Positions 1 to 8,504 of a stretch of 26,803 nt of DNA are shown here, piece after piece. The position numbers were made by a program, and so were the translations under genes. The notes under the pieces were generated by a model. The model was not told where the DNA came from and did not search any database. It worked only from the letters and a program-made list of their open reading frames with translations. The DNA is from a virus. Positions within the stretch are counted from its first letter, which is position 1. Every line of letters begins with the position of its first letter. The stretch spans positions 1 through 26,803 of IMG/VR virus record IMGVR_UViG_3300028800_000279; one strand, given 5' to 3'.

Positions 1-2
1 CC

Positions 3-59
3 AAAGACTTGCGATCGTTTGAGACGCCTTCAGGATGGACTCCTTCTGGCTTTAGATAA
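3..59 (+). CDS. C-terminal end of an upstream gene (partial)
   Basis: This frame is open from the left edge and ends at a TAA whose last base is the first base of the next gene's ATG (TAATG). Only 18 codons are visible, ending in the peptide TPSGWTPSGFR. TAATG overlaps are typical of translationally coupled phage genes, which is why I choose this frame. Another frame is also open across the edge, so the call is tentative. No function can be read. Confidence 0.45.
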   Translation, partial: KDLRSFETPSGWTPSGFR

Positions 60-769
60 TGCCTTTCATTGAGAGCATTTCGGCGGCTGTAACCCGTCAT
101 CCGTTTATGGTCGCGGGCACTGGTCTAGGTGTCGCCGGGGCCGCGTACGGTTATCGCGTGGGCAGATCCGAGAGTAGCGATCCCGGATACGCAGTCATGC
201 GTTCGGGTGGAATGGCCGTAGCCGGAGTCGCCGCGGGTGGATTGACCACCGTTGCCTTCCAGCAACGTAAAGCTCTGAGCAAGACCGTTCAGGCCCTCGG
301 CGCAGGAGTTGGCGCAGGAAGCGGTCGCTATATCAAGGATATCGCTCGCGATGTTTCGGCACAGAAGAGCTGGGCAGGCAAAGTGCTTGGCAGGGGTTCT
401 GTTGCGATCGCCGGCGGCGCTTTAGTTGGCGGCCTGGTCACTGGTTACAACGAAGATGATCCCGGTAAAGGTGCGTTAGTCGGCGCAGGTGTTGGTGCAG
501 TAGCGTACGCGGCCAATAAAGGCAAGCGTATTTGGAATGCAGCCAGCAAGATCCCAGGTGGCAGGAGTGCTTTGATCCTTGCAGGTGGAGCGGCTATCGC
601 TATTGGCGGCCGCGCCATGTCGCCGGATGCTGAACCGAGTATGGAAGGCGTCGCGACCCGCGATGCCGTCGGCGGGTACGAGACTGAAGTTGTGACCACC
701 GTGCGCGACCGCATGAACACGATCAATGCTACAGGCGACCTGGTCTTCGGACTGCACAATCGGCGATAG
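59..769 (+). CDS. Glycine/alanine-rich protein with hydrophobic segments, unknown function
   Basis: A 236-aa protein dominated by Gly, Ala and Val. It has several hydrophobic stretches with small-residue spacing (glycine-zipper style), near residues 17-30, 51-66, 113-127 and 139-152, and another near 167-182. Two of these form a hairpin-like pair separated by an acidic turn (NEDDPGKG). The C-terminal 50 residues are polar. The start overlaps the preceding stop (TAATG), so it is probably translated by coupling. It is the first of three similar-looking small genes. Such proteins in phage structural operons can be membrane-active virion or ejection proteins, but nothing here proves that. I do not recognise a named family. 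Confidence 0.8.
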   Translation: MPFIESISAAVTRHPFMVAGTGLGVAGAAYGYRVGRSESSDPGYAVMRSGGMAVAGVAAGGLTTVAFQQRKALSKTVQALGAGVGAGSGRYIKDIARDVSAQKSWAGKVLGRGSVAIAGGALVGGLVTGYNEDDPGKGALVGAGVGAVAYAANKGKRIWNAASKIPGGRSALILAGGAAIAIGGRAMSPDAEPSMEGVATRDAVGGYETEVVTTVRDRMNTINATGDLVFGLHNRR

Positions 770-772
770 ACA

Positions 773-1288
773 ATGCAAACGCTTACTCCCTACGAACACG
801 CCAAGAGTTGGCTGAAGCCAGCGACTCAGATGTCCACGCGCCAGTCCTTCTGGAGTGGCATGAAGGCGGGCGCCGACGGCAATATGCTGGGTCTGCCGTT
901 CGTAGCTTATGAGATGGGCACGGCGCAACGCGGCGAGATGCTGGCTATGGCCACCGGACGCGTGACTGGGCTGTGTACCTACCCGGTGACCGCCGGCCTG
1001 ACCCTGGCGATGTTGTCGGCGATTCCCGGTGTCAACGTCGTGGCCTATCCGATCGTGGCCGCGATCCTGGCTCAGTTTCCTAACTCGTATCTGGAGAACA
1101 AGATCATTAGTGGCGTCCGTACTTTGAACGATACTGGGCGCCGGATCCGCCGGCTCGAGGTCGGCGGCGACTTTGAAGACTCGGAAAGCGCCTTCGCAGC
1201 GCGTCAACGTTCCTTGCGCGAATTGACAGGAACCATGCAGACCTCTCGGCGCTATCTCGGTCAAGAGGCTTTGTTCATGCACAGGTAG
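773..1288 (+). CDS. Small protein with central hydrophobic region, unknown function
   Basis: A 171-aa protein. The N-terminal third is polar. A hydrophobic stretch at about residues 65-100 (TAGLTLAMLSAIPG followed by VVAYPIVAAILAQF) could form one or two membrane-spanning or amphipathic helices. The C-terminal third is charged and probably helical (RTLNDTGRRIRRLEV). It starts three bases after the previous stop with no clear Shine-Dalgarno sequence, consistent with coupling to the preceding gene. Its position between two glycine-rich hydrophobic proteins suggests the three act together. No family recognised. Confidence 0.8.
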   Translation: MQTLTPYEHAKSWLKPATQMSTRQSFWSGMKAGADGNMLGLPFVAYEMGTAQRGEMLAMATGRVTGLCTYPVTAGLTLAMLSAIPGVNVVAYPIVAAILAQFPNSYLENKIISGVRTLNDTGRRIRRLEVGGDFEDSESAFAARQRSLRELTGTMQTSRRYLGQEALFMHR

Positions 1289-1298
1289 GAGAAACTCG

Positions 1299-1646
1299 AT
1301 GAATTTACCCTTCAACCCGATCAAAGGATTGTCCGCAGGCTACATCGGCCGCATGGCCGGTATGGGCGCCGGTGTCGGCGCAGCGTACGGTGCGGTGTCC
1401 GATGACTCGTCGATCGTAGGTGGCGCCATCAAGGGCGCGGCCTTCGGCGGCACTTTGGGCGTACTGCGCAGTACCGTCGCGAACAAGGCGTGGCGTGGTG
1501 GTATGGGTAAGAACTGGGATGCCGCCAAACCCTATTTGACTTCCAAATACGACGCTGCCAAGGCCGGTGTGCAGGCAGGAATGGCTACTGCGCGCAAAAC
1601 AGGCAGCGCCGTGGCAGACGCGGTTAAGCAATCTACGAAAGCATAA
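1299..1646 (+). CDS. Small glycine-zipper-like protein, unknown function
   Basis: A 115-aa protein with a clear AGGAGA ribosome binding site before the ATG. Residues about 15-57 form two Gly/Ala-rich hydrophobic stretches (GMGAGVGAAYGAV and GGAIKGAAFGGTLGV) separated by an acidic turn (SDDSS). This hairpin layout resembles the one in the 236-aa protein two genes upstream. The C-terminal half is basic and Ala/Lys-rich, probably helical. The hairpin resembles membrane-inserting segments, so a membrane-active virion or ejection role is possible. This is inference only. Confidence 0.8.
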   Translation: MNLPFNPIKGLSAGYIGRMAGMGAGVGAAYGAVSDDSSIVGGAIKGAAFGGTLGVLRSTVANKAWRGGMGKNWDAAKPYLTSKYDAAKAGVQAGMATARKTGSAVADAVKQSTKA

Positions 1647-1655
1647 GGAGACGCC

Positions 1656-2066
1656 ATGAGCGGACAGCGCAACATCATCAATACCCCTCACCCGATCTAC
1701 GGCATCGATGCCGGCGGCTTCTCCGTCGGTGACTTGCCACCTTCCTATACCAGCTCGACGCCGATCCTGACCGATGCGACTGGCAACACGACCTCGGCTG
1801 CGGTCCAGATCAACGCCAACATGGGAGCGCAGTTCACGCTGGCCTTCACCGATGCCGCAACCTCTTGCGATGTGACCATTCTGCGCGCGGATATCGCAGG
1901 CGACACCCCGCTGGTGACCTTCAAGGGCTGTAACAACCTGACCCCTGACCTCTACGTCGGTTACTTTGACCAACGCGTGGTCTTCAGCGGCGTTGCAGTC
2001 AAGGTCCAGACCTCCAATTGGGTCGGAACCGGTAAACTCTCCGTCTCCGGCTGCCGCACCAACTAA
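1656..2066 (+). CDS. Probable small virion protein, unknown function
   Basis: A 136-aa protein with a strong AAGGAGA ribosome binding site overlapping the end of the previous gene (TAAGGAG). The sequence is rich in Thr, Ser, Val and Asp with alternating hydrophobic residues, as in an all-beta protein. Two cysteines lie near CDVTILRAD and GCNNLTPD and one near the C-terminus. Its place just before a tail-fibre gene suggests a tail or surface protein. No domain recognised. Confidence 0.75.
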   Translation: MSGQRNIINTPHPIYGIDAGGFSVGDLPPSYTSSTPILTDATGNTTSAAVQINANMGAQFTLAFTDAATSCDVTILRADIAGDTPLVTFKGCNNLTPDLYVGYFDQRVVFSGVAVKVQTSNWVGTGKLSVSGCRTN

Positions 2067-2094
2067 GCGATCCTTCCAACGTGCTTTCCTGACT

Positions 2095-2115
2095 GCGCTC
2101 GAACGCAGCGAGTGC
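2095..2115 (+). other. Intergenic stem-loop
   Basis: In the 74-nt gap before the tail-fibre gene, GCGCTCG (2095-2101) pairs with CGAGTGC (2109-2115) through seven base pairs, one of them G-U, around a 7-nt loop. A weak T/G-rich stretch follows (GTTTGTG). It could be a weak terminator or an RNA processing or stability element. Confidence 0.4.
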
Positions 2116-2140
2116 GTTTGTGTCCTGATTGGAACCAAAC

Positions 2141-4006
2141 ATGACAGTGCTCACCATTCCAGTAATGGGGCCCGACGGGCAACCGGCGAAGAATCCGCAG
2201 ATTCTCGCCCAGTTGACTGACTTCACGGGCATTCCGGTGTTTGCCGGAACACAGAACTCGGTACCAACTGAGATGTTTGTTTCCACTTCCAACTCCCAGA
2301 TAGGGGTCCTTCAGATATCCCTGCCGGGCAATGACACCATCGATTGCGGTGGTTCGGCAAACACCACCTGGACGTTAAGCGCGTACTGGGCCCCGGGCAA
2401 GTTGAGTTGGTCGCACAAGTATTACATCACCGGTTCTACGTGGAACTTCATCACCGCGACTCCGATCGCAGTGTCGCCTACAGGAAACCTGATTGCGCTG
2501 GCACCGCCCCCGGCGGCCTTGATGTTGAACTCTCCGGACGATCAGACTCTGGTGGTTGCTCCAGGAAAGGAATTGGATCTTCAGGGCAACGTGTTGATCA
2601 ACGGCACGTCTCCGGTTCCGGAGACTCTGACGATCAACGGGAAACCGCTTTCCGCTCCAGTGACACTGGCAGCTGTGGATGTCGGTCTCGGCCAGGTAGA
2701 CAACACTCCGGACGCCAGTAAACCGATCAGCGCCGCGCAACAAGCGGCACTCGACGGAAAGCAGGCGAGTGGAGATTACGCACTTGCGGAAAGTCTGGCT
2801 CCGGTCGCAACTAGCGGTTCCTATGAAGATCTGACGGGAAAACCAACACTGGGCACGGCAGCCGCTCAGCCGATCGAGACATTTGATGCTGCCGGATCAG
2901 CCTCCGCCGCCGCGGCCGCTGTTCAGGCGAACTTGGCCGCCGAGATCGCGCGCGCACAGGCCGCAGAGGCCCTCAAGGCAAACACATCGTCGCTTGGTAC
3001 GGTTGCAAGTCACGCGGTTACGGAGTTCGATGCCGCGGGAGCTGCAGCAGCGGAAGGTACGCGGGCTCAAGAGGCTGAAACAACCCTTGCGGCTAGTGTG
3101 AGCGCCGAGACCTCGCGGGCGGAAGCAGCGGAAGCCACCAAGGCGGACAAATCGTCACTGGCGCCGGTCGCCACCTCTGGTGACTACGGCGATCTGACCA
3201 ACAAGCCAACCATACCGAATACCCCCGCTCAGGTTGGACTGCCCAATGTAACGAACGACGCCCAGGTCAAACGCACAGAGATGGGCGCCGGTGGCGGAGT
3301 TGCCACATTAGACAGCACCGCGCACGTACCGATGTCTCAGATCCCTGCTTCCCTTGCGGGAGCTCTTGTGTACGCCGGTCTGTGGAATGCGGTTACGAAC
3401 ACACCAACACTTGCAAACGGGTCTGGCTACCAGGGCACTTGCTACAAAGTCAGTGCTGCCGGCTCGACCACGATCGACGGCAACACCGACTGGCATGTCG
3501 GTGATTGGATCATCTTCGATGGCGCGCAGTGGGACAAGTTGGACAATTATGAAGCTGTCTCGACTGTGGCCGGCAAAGTTGGTGCGGTTGTTCTCACCGA
3601 GGCAGACATCGCCAATCTGACCAGTGATCTGGCGAGCAAAGCGAACATCACGTCGTTAGCTCCAGTCGCGACATCCGGCGCGTACAGCGATCTTTCCGGT
3701 AAGCCAACGATTCCCGTAGTTGGCACTGCCGCAGCTCAACCAATCGAGGCGTTTGATGCCGCGGGATCGGCCGCCGCTGTGCAGACGAATCTGACCAGCG
3801 AGGTTGCAAGGGCGGAAGCCGCAGAAACTCTCAAGGCAAACATATCGTCGCTGGCGCCTGTTGCCACTTCCGGCAACTACAGCGACTTGTTGAATCCGCC
3901 GGTGATTCCCGCCGCGCCGGTCGTAGGCAACACTCCAGGAACCGTAGCCGCGGGCAACGATCCACGCTTCCAGAACGCTTATGTCTTCGCAGTGACTCTA
4001 GGATAA
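2141..4006 (+). CDS. Tail-fibre-like protein built from diverged repeats
   Basis: A 621-aa protein. The longer frame begins at a TTG (2129), but the ATG at 2141 gives a more natural start with a GGAA a few bases upstream. The N-terminal about 170 residues are beta-rich and may anchor to the virion. From about residue 218 the motif SLAPVATSGxYxDL recurs four times (near 218, 339, 505 and 570), each followed by a KPT-like or PP turn. Ala-rich coiled-coil segments such as EIARAQAAEALKAN lie between. Other fibre-type motifs are VGLGQVDNTPDASKP, VGLPNVTNDAQ and a WHVGDWIIFDGAQWDKL segment near 450. These are known from trimeric phage fibres. The C-terminus (GTVAAGNDPRF) is also fibre-like. The likely role is host recognition, with the receptor unknown. 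No chaperone-type C-terminal domain is evident. Confidence 0.85.
   Translation: MTVLTIPVMGPDGQPAKNPQILAQLTDFTGIPVFAGTQNSVPTEMFVSTSNSQIGVLQISLPGNDTIDCGGSANTTWTLSAYWAPGKLSWSHKYYITGSTWNFITATPIAVSPTGNLIALAPPPAALMLNSPDDQTLVVAPGKELDLQGNVLINGTSPVPETLTINGKPLSAPVTLAAVDVGLGQVDNTPDASKPISAAQQAALDGKQASGDYALAESLAPVATSGSYEDLTGKPTLGTAAAQPIETFDAAGSASAAAAAVQANLAAEIARAQAAEALKANTSSLGTVASHAVTEFDAAGAAAAEGTRAQEAETTLAASVSAETSRAEAAEATKADKSSLAPVATSGDYGDLTNKPTIPNTPAQVGLPNVTNDAQVKRTEMGAGGGVATLDSTAHVPMSQIPASLAGALVYAGLWNAVTNTPTLANGSGYQGTCYKVSAAGSTTIDGNTDWHVGDWIIFDGAQWDKLDNYEAVSTVAGKVGAVVLTEADIANLTSDLASKANITSLAPVATSGAYSDLSGKPTIPVVGTAAAQPIEAFDAAGSAAAVQTNLTSEVARAEAAETLKANISSLAPVATSGNYSDLLNPPVIPAAPVVGNTPGTVAAGNDPRFQNAYVFAVTLG
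2792..3908 (+). repeat. Four diverged repeat units inside the tail-fibre gene
   Basis: Four copies of a unit encoding SLAPVATSGxYxDLxxxP start at about 2792, 3155, 3653 and 3848. Protein identity is high but the DNA copies differ at many synonymous positions, so they are old duplications under protein-level selection. Units 1 and 3 are also followed by the shared segment GTAAAQPIExFDAAGSA. Confidence 0.85.
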
Positions 4007-4008
4007 TC

Positions 4009-5214
4009 ATGAAACTTCTCGTCGGTACCGACATCGGGATGTACCAGTTCGCTCCGGGCGCGCCTGGCGCCGGCACGATCACGATCACCGGAATGCCTCC
4101 GATTGCCCTGGAGGACGTTCTGCTGGTGATCGACGCCACGCAGGGCGTGATCGTCTATAACCCATCCGTTCCCAACAGCAACGGGACCATCAGTTACAAC
4201 GGAACCCTGGCCGCGAACGTTCTCACCCTGGACAGCGACACTTCGGCTCTCGGCATCTCCGACAACCTGCAAATCTGGGTCAATCTCGCCATCGACCCCG
4301 CAGACACGATTCCGACCTCCATCACTCCTGCCATCTCCGGGAAACAACCGGCAGCTGTCGGGCTGCCGGTGACACTGGTCAATGAACAGATCAACGATCT
4401 CCAGGGTCCGACAGTTTCGCTGTACAACCCACCTATTGGTGCTTTACTGGCATTCCAGGATTGTCTTCAGTACCGCTCGGCGGCAGTGCAGGTTGATGTC
4501 TCGGCTGGATTGACCGCAGGGACAATCCAACTTGAAGGAAGCAATGGTTTGGATTCGGCCGATAGCTGGTGTCCGTTGTTGTTCTTGGATGCCACAAACA
4601 CTACGGCTTCTGCTGTTACGACCACCAACCTTTCTGCGAGTACCCGCAGGTATTTCCTGGTCGCCACATCATTCCGGTATTTCAGAGTACGGGTAACCGT
4701 AGCTGTTACGGGAGGCGCAACGGTATCTTGTTCTTCAGTGTATCGGATGACTCCGTTGTCTTTTCCGGTGTCGCAAGGGATGGCTATAAATACATCTTTG
4801 CTTGGCGGAACTGCGGTTGTTACCGGGGGTGTGTCTGGTATTCAGGCTGTCGGTGGCAACATTGCCCCCGGCGCGGCGCCGACCTCTTATCCATTGCCAA
4901 TCGGCGGCGTGGACTACGGTGGTCTCACTCGCAGAGTTTTAACTGACTCACAGGGCCATCAGATTGCCATAGGTCCTGACCCTTCTAGGGCTGCCAGCTT
5001 ACCTCCTCTTTATGGCATCGGTGCTGACGATCTGCACGGTCGAATGAATCCAGCAGAGGCGTTGGAGTTGATCTTGGGAGAACTCCGCGCGATTGCCTAT
5101 TACATGCATGAGCTGCCGCTTGTGCTCAACCAACCAAACGGCCAATTCGGGAATGATACCGCTGTCGATTTCGTGAATACGGCTGACTACAACAAGAACA
5201 TCCAGGGAGAGTAA
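4009..5214 (+). CDS. Probable virion/tail-associated protein, unknown function
   Basis: A 401-aa protein starting directly after the fibre gene in the junction TAATCATG, so probably translationally coupled. It is beta-rich with many Thr, Val and Gly. A middle segment (about 155-245) reads like a beta-sandwich: VDVSAGLTAGTIQLEGS, then SWCPLLFLDAT, then RYFRVRVTVAV. The C-terminal about 60 residues look helical (AEALELILGELRAIAYYMHEL). The gene between about 4560 and 4950 is visibly richer in A/T at third positions than its neighbours, hinting at a different origin or rapid divergence. Position suggests a fibre-associated or baseplate protein. No named family recognised. Confidence 0.75.
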   Translation: MKLLVGTDIGMYQFAPGAPGAGTITITGMPPIALEDVLLVIDATQGVIVYNPSVPNSNGTISYNGTLAANVLTLDSDTSALGISDNLQIWVNLAIDPADTIPTSITPAISGKQPAAVGLPVTLVNEQINDLQGPTVSLYNPPIGALLAFQDCLQYRSAAVQVDVSAGLTAGTIQLEGSNGLDSADSWCPLLFLDATNTTASAVTTTNLSASTRRYFLVATSFRYFRVRVTVAVTGGATVSCSSVYRMTPLSFPVSQGMAINTSLLGGTAVVTGGVSGIQAVGGNIAPGAAPTSYPLPIGGVDYGGLTRRVLTDSQGHQIAIGPDPSRAASLPPLYGIGADDLHGRMNPAEALELILGELRAIAYYMHELPLVLNQPNGQFGNDTAVDFVNTADYNKNIQGE

Positions 5215-5216
5215 TC

Positions 5217-5882
5217 ATGTTATTGCAGAGCATAGTTGGACCTCAGAGCGCACAGTCGTTGGCACCCGGTTCTGCGGCTACTGCCCGCGCGGGCCAACTG
5301 AACGACATCATCGTCAGTGAGTTGCATGGCAAGTTCTACGAGCAGAACTACAGGGGCAACCTGTTTTCGGTGGGCATGGGCGTCACCGCTTTGTCGGCGA
5401 ATACCATCACCCTCACTGCCGCCACCACCCCGATCATCGGGGTCTGGAATCCTTCGACGTCGACTGTCAACCTGGTGATCGCGAAAGCCAAGTTGCAGGT
5501 TGCCGTTACGGCCGCATCCGCGGTTGCTCCTGGCGGTTTCGTATGGGCCACATCGATCGGCAACACGGCCATCAGCACCGGCCTTACCCCGATCAACCGC
5601 AAGACACTGGCGGCTGCCGGTTCACAGGCGAAGGGATTCAACATCACCACCGCGTTGACCGGATTGACGAACAACCTGGTCGTCATGGAGGCTTCCGCAT
5701 TCGGCACTCTGGTTGCGGCTCAGCCCTCCACCGTTGCACCTCTTATCAGTGCACCGGCACAGGAAGAGTTCGACGGCAGTCTGATCGTGCCTCCGGGCGG
5801 CGTACTGGCGCTCTTGAATACCGTGTCCAGCGTCACGGTGAGTGTCGCTGCCGGCCTGTCGTGGGAAGAAGTGCCAGTCTAA
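5217..5882 (+). CDS. Probable virion structural protein, unknown function
   Basis: A 221-aa protein with GGGAGAG just upstream and the junction TAATCATG. After a short N-terminal segment containing ELHGKFYEQNYRGNLFSVGM, it becomes an Ala/Thr/Val-rich all-beta protein (TPIIGVWNPSTSTVNLVIAK, then GGFVWATSIGN) and ends in SVAAGLSWEEVPV. This composition is common among unnamed phage virion proteins. The hairpin right after its stop codon resembles those behind the other likely abundant virion genes here. A surface or decoration role is plausible but unproven. Confidence 0.75.
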   Translation: MLLQSIVGPQSAQSLAPGSAATARAGQLNDIIVSELHGKFYEQNYRGNLFSVGMGVTALSANTITLTAATTPIIGVWNPSTSTVNLVIAKAKLQVAVTAASAVAPGGFVWATSIGNTAISTGLTPINRKTLAAAGSQAKGFNITTALTGLTNNLVVMEASAFGTLVAAQPSTVAPLISAPAQEEFDGSLIVPPGGVLALLNTVSSVTVSVAAGLSWEEVPV

Positions 5883-5896
5883 TCTGGCTAGTACGA

Positions 5897-5921
5897 GGGA
5901 GGCATTCGACGAGTGCCTCCC
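5897..5921 (+). promoter_or_regulatory. Perfect stem-loop over the terminase ribosome binding site
   Basis: GGGAGGCA (5897-5904) pairs perfectly with TGCCTCCC (5914-5921) around a 9-nt loop. The left arm contains the Shine-Dalgarno-like GGGAGG, and the GTG start at 5913 sits at the loop/right-arm boundary. No T-tract follows. It may end the upstream transcript, or fold over and limit terminase translation. Confidence 0.6.
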
Positions 5922-8072
5922 GCATCTCCCGCCTTAGAATCGATTCCCTTCTTCGTGAATACTCAGATCATCTCGCTTACAACCCTGTTGACTTCCATGA
6001 GCAAGGAACAGAAAGAGTTCCTCGCAGAGGTCATCGCCCGCGATCGCAATGCCGACGGCAGCGATAAGGGAATCCTGCGTCGCATGCAGTGCCAGCAGTG
6101 CCAGGACTGTCACAAAGAGTTCCGTCACAAACACCCCGAGAAGATCTTCAAGATCAAGTGCCAAGGGGTCTACGACCAGGCCGACTATGACGAATATCGC
6201 GCCAAACTGCAGGCGGATGGCGACGACATGTCGATGGACCAGATCCGCGAGATCTTCGATTCGGCTTTCTGGACTGAGCGTCACCTGGTAGTCAAGAATG
6301 ACGAAGGCGACATCGTTCCCTTCGTACCTCGCTGGTATCAGGCCGAAACTATGCGCTGCACCTCGCCGCGCAAGGTCGACCGTTGGGGCCGCGGCCTCGG
6401 CAAGACTGCCATGGGCGTCGCCACCGACCTGCATTACCTCTGCACCAACAAGCGCACCGAGATTATCGTCGTCTGCCCGGCCCAGTCCCAGGCCCAGTTG
6501 TGGTGGGACGAGATCATGTTCCAGGTGGAGAACTCGCCGTCCTTCAAGAACGACGAGGATTTCCTGTTGCAGAAGAAGCAGCAACCGTACCTGTACCTGA
6601 GGTTCGGCAACGGGTCCGTGCTCAAGATCTTTACCGCCGGGTCGAAGAGCGGTAAGGGAGCCGACGCTGTTCGTGGATCGAACCCACGCAGGATCCGCCT
6701 GGACGAGCAAGATTACCTGTCCGAGAAGGACTACGGCGCCATCATGCCGCTGTTGCGCCGTTTCAAGAAGTCGACCTTCCACGGATCGTCGACGCCGACC
6801 GGTCTGCGCGGCATGTACTGGCAGATGTGCATGAAGCTGGCCGAGTACAAAGAGTTCTTCCATCCCGCCCAGGATCATCCGGAGTGGGGCACGGAACAAC
6901 TGAACGAAGAGGTCTGCTTCGCCGAAGCCAAGACCATGGACCGGTACCGCCACGAGTGGCTGGCCGAGTTCGGCGATCCGACGGCGGGCGTCTTCAAGGC
7001 CGCTTTCGTCGATGCCGCCATGAAGCCATACGCCATGGCTTCCTGCGTCTACAACCCCAACTGTCACTACGTCATGGGCGTGGACTGGAATGCCAAGGGA
7101 ACTGGAACCAGGATCATCGTTGTCGAATACAACCCGGACGGCCGCAAGCGCCGACTGGTCGCGCATGCCGTGGTCGACGATCCCAAGTCCACCACCATGA
7201 AGTCGTTGCACAAGATCCGCGATATGAACCGCGACTGGCACTGCGACTATGTCTATATCGATGCCGGCTTTGGGTTCGTTCAGGATGAAATGCTGAAGAT
7301 GATCGGCGTGGAGGCCGGCGACTGGGATCCGGATACCGCTAAGTTGAAGCATATCCAGATCATCGACTTCGGCGCCAAGCTCGAAACCAACCGTATCGTG
7401 CCCAACCGCGATCCGGAATCGAAGTACCTGCCCGATCCCAAGGACGAAGAGTTGAAGCGCAGGACCAAGCCGTTCATGGTCGAAGGGTCTGTCATTGCCT
7501 TCGAGGCCGAACTGGTTGAGATCTCACGCGAGTTCAAGCTTTTGGAAGAGCAGCTTCGTGGGTATAGGGTAAAGACGTGGACCAAAGGCGGGCAGGCTGA
7601 CACCTACGAGACTGATGCCGAGAACGGCGATCATGATCTGGATGCCTTCATGCTTGCCATGTTGGGCATCGAGTCGCATTGGGGCCTGTGGCATACGCCC
7701 GAGACCCTCCATCGGGTAATTAGGGTCTGTCACCTCTCGGGATGGGGATTGCCGGCAACCATGGGAGTCACTCCGGCGACTCTCCCCGGCGAAGCTCCGG
7801 TAGCCGTACCCCTTTCCAATGATCAAGCGCGCGACGCGCGACGCGAAGCAAACGGTGTCCCCTCGCGTACCCCGCAGCAGACCTCGCAGAACCTGGTCGA
7901 CCAGTACCGGTTGCTGGCTCTGCAACGGTTGGCCGGCGGCGTCACGATGAACCTGGCGTCCCAGACACCAAAAGGCGTCACCTCGCGTACCTCGGTCTTC
8001 AACAGCCAGTTGCAACCAGGTGGTAATCGCTTTGCCCGCGGCTCTCAACAATACCGGCCGCGCACCTTCTAA
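5913..8072 (+). CDS. terL: Terminase large subunit (packaging ATPase/nuclease)
   Basis: A 719-aa DNA-packaging motor protein that binds the portal, hydrolyses ATP and cuts the concatemer. A Walker A motif is visible (WGRGLGKT, about 158-165), as are a Walker B (IRLDEQ, D264/E265) and a coupling-type motif (GSSTPTG). The C-terminal RNase-H-like nuclease shows acidic residues at D391 (MGVDWN), D450 (YIDAGFG) and D573/D575 (NGDHDLDAF). A Cys/His cluster near the N-terminus (MQCQQCQDCHKEFRHKH) is unusual and may bind metal. The last about 110 residues are low-complexity, with a Gln/Arg-rich end. The GTG start has GGGAGG 10 bases upstream, but that lies in a hairpin. The alternative ATG at 5997 (MSKEQKEF) gives 691 aa but lacks a ribosome binding site. 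No small subunit was identified. Confidence 0.95.
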   Translation: MPPASPALESIPFFVNTQIISLTTLLTSMSKEQKEFLAEVIARDRNADGSDKGILRRMQCQQCQDCHKEFRHKHPEKIFKIKCQGVYDQADYDEYRAKLQADGDDMSMDQIREIFDSAFWTERHLVVKNDEGDIVPFVPRWYQAETMRCTSPRKVDRWGRGLGKTAMGVATDLHYLCTNKRTEIIVVCPAQSQAQLWWDEIMFQVENSPSFKNDEDFLLQKKQQPYLYLRFGNGSVLKIFTAGSKSGKGADAVRGSNPRRIRLDEQDYLSEKDYGAIMPLLRRFKKSTFHGSSTPTGLRGMYWQMCMKLAEYKEFFHPAQDHPEWGTEQLNEEVCFAEAKTMDRYRHEWLAEFGDPTAGVFKAAFVDAAMKPYAMASCVYNPNCHYVMGVDWNAKGTGTRIIVVEYNPDGRKRRLVAHAVVDDPKSTTMKSLHKIRDMNRDWHCDYVYIDAGFGFVQDEMLKMIGVEAGDWDPDTAKLKHIQIIDFGAKLETNRIVPNRDPESKYLPDPKDEELKRRTKPFMVEGSVIAFEAELVEISREFKLLEEQLRGYRVKTWTKGGQADTYETDAENGDHDLDAFMLAMLGIESHWGLWHTPETLHRVIRVCHLSGWGLPATMGVTPATLPGEAPVAVPLSNDQARDARREANGVPSRTPQQTSQNLVDQYRLLALQRLAGGVTMNLASQTPKGVTSRTSVFNSQLQPGGNRFARGSQQYRPRTF

Positions 8073-8075
8073 ATC

Positions 8076-8501
8076 ATGCTTACCCAGAATCCGGACCAAA
8101 TCGCCAGTGAACTGAACGCGCAGTACAGCCGCCCGATCACCATCTCGGTGATGCGCCGGCTGGACGAGTGGCCATTTCTGCAGACGTTGGGCTTCCAGGC
8201 GTCACTCAAGGATTCCAGCGAGATGTTCCACGGCCTCGAGGACTTCGTCGAGCAGATCGAAGACTACTCGTCCGCCAACCCGACGCAGTTGGGTGGACCC
8301 ATGAGTGTGATCGCGCCGCGCGCGCCGTTGAATGCCAACGTCGAACGCGAGATGTACGAAGATCCGACACTGGGCGAGGTTGGTCTGACATTCGAGTCTC
8401 TGGCTGGCTTTGGCCAGGTCTTTGCCGTTTCGCCCGACGAACTGCAGGAGTCACCCACCGCGGCAGCCGACAAGGTAACCAGTTCCGGGAGTGGCAGCTA
8501 A
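8076..8501 (+). CDS. Hypothetical protein between terminase and portal
   Basis: A 141-aa acidic protein starting three bases after the terminase stop (TAAATCATG), so probably coupled to it. The N-terminal half contains a helical segment (VMRRLDEWPFLQTLGF) and an acidic helix (HGLEDFVEQIEDY). The C-terminus is flexible and Ser/Gly-rich. No membrane segment or known motif. Its place suggests a head-assembly or packaging accessory protein. I do not recognise the family. Confidence 0.75.
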   Translation: MLTQNPDQIASELNAQYSRPITISVMRRLDEWPFLQTLGFQASLKDSSEMFHGLEDFVEQIEDYSSANPTQLGGPMSVIAPRAPLNANVEREMYEDPTLGEVGLTFESLAGFGQVFAVSPDELQESPTAAADKVTSSGSGS

Positions 8502-8504
8502 ATC

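Noticed and set aside
5934-7352. 472-aa minus-strand open frame opposite the terminase
   Set aside because: It mirrors a gene with clear catalytic motifs. Long antisense frames arise from the G/C-rich third positions of the + strand, and the protein has no recognisable motif or ribosome binding site.
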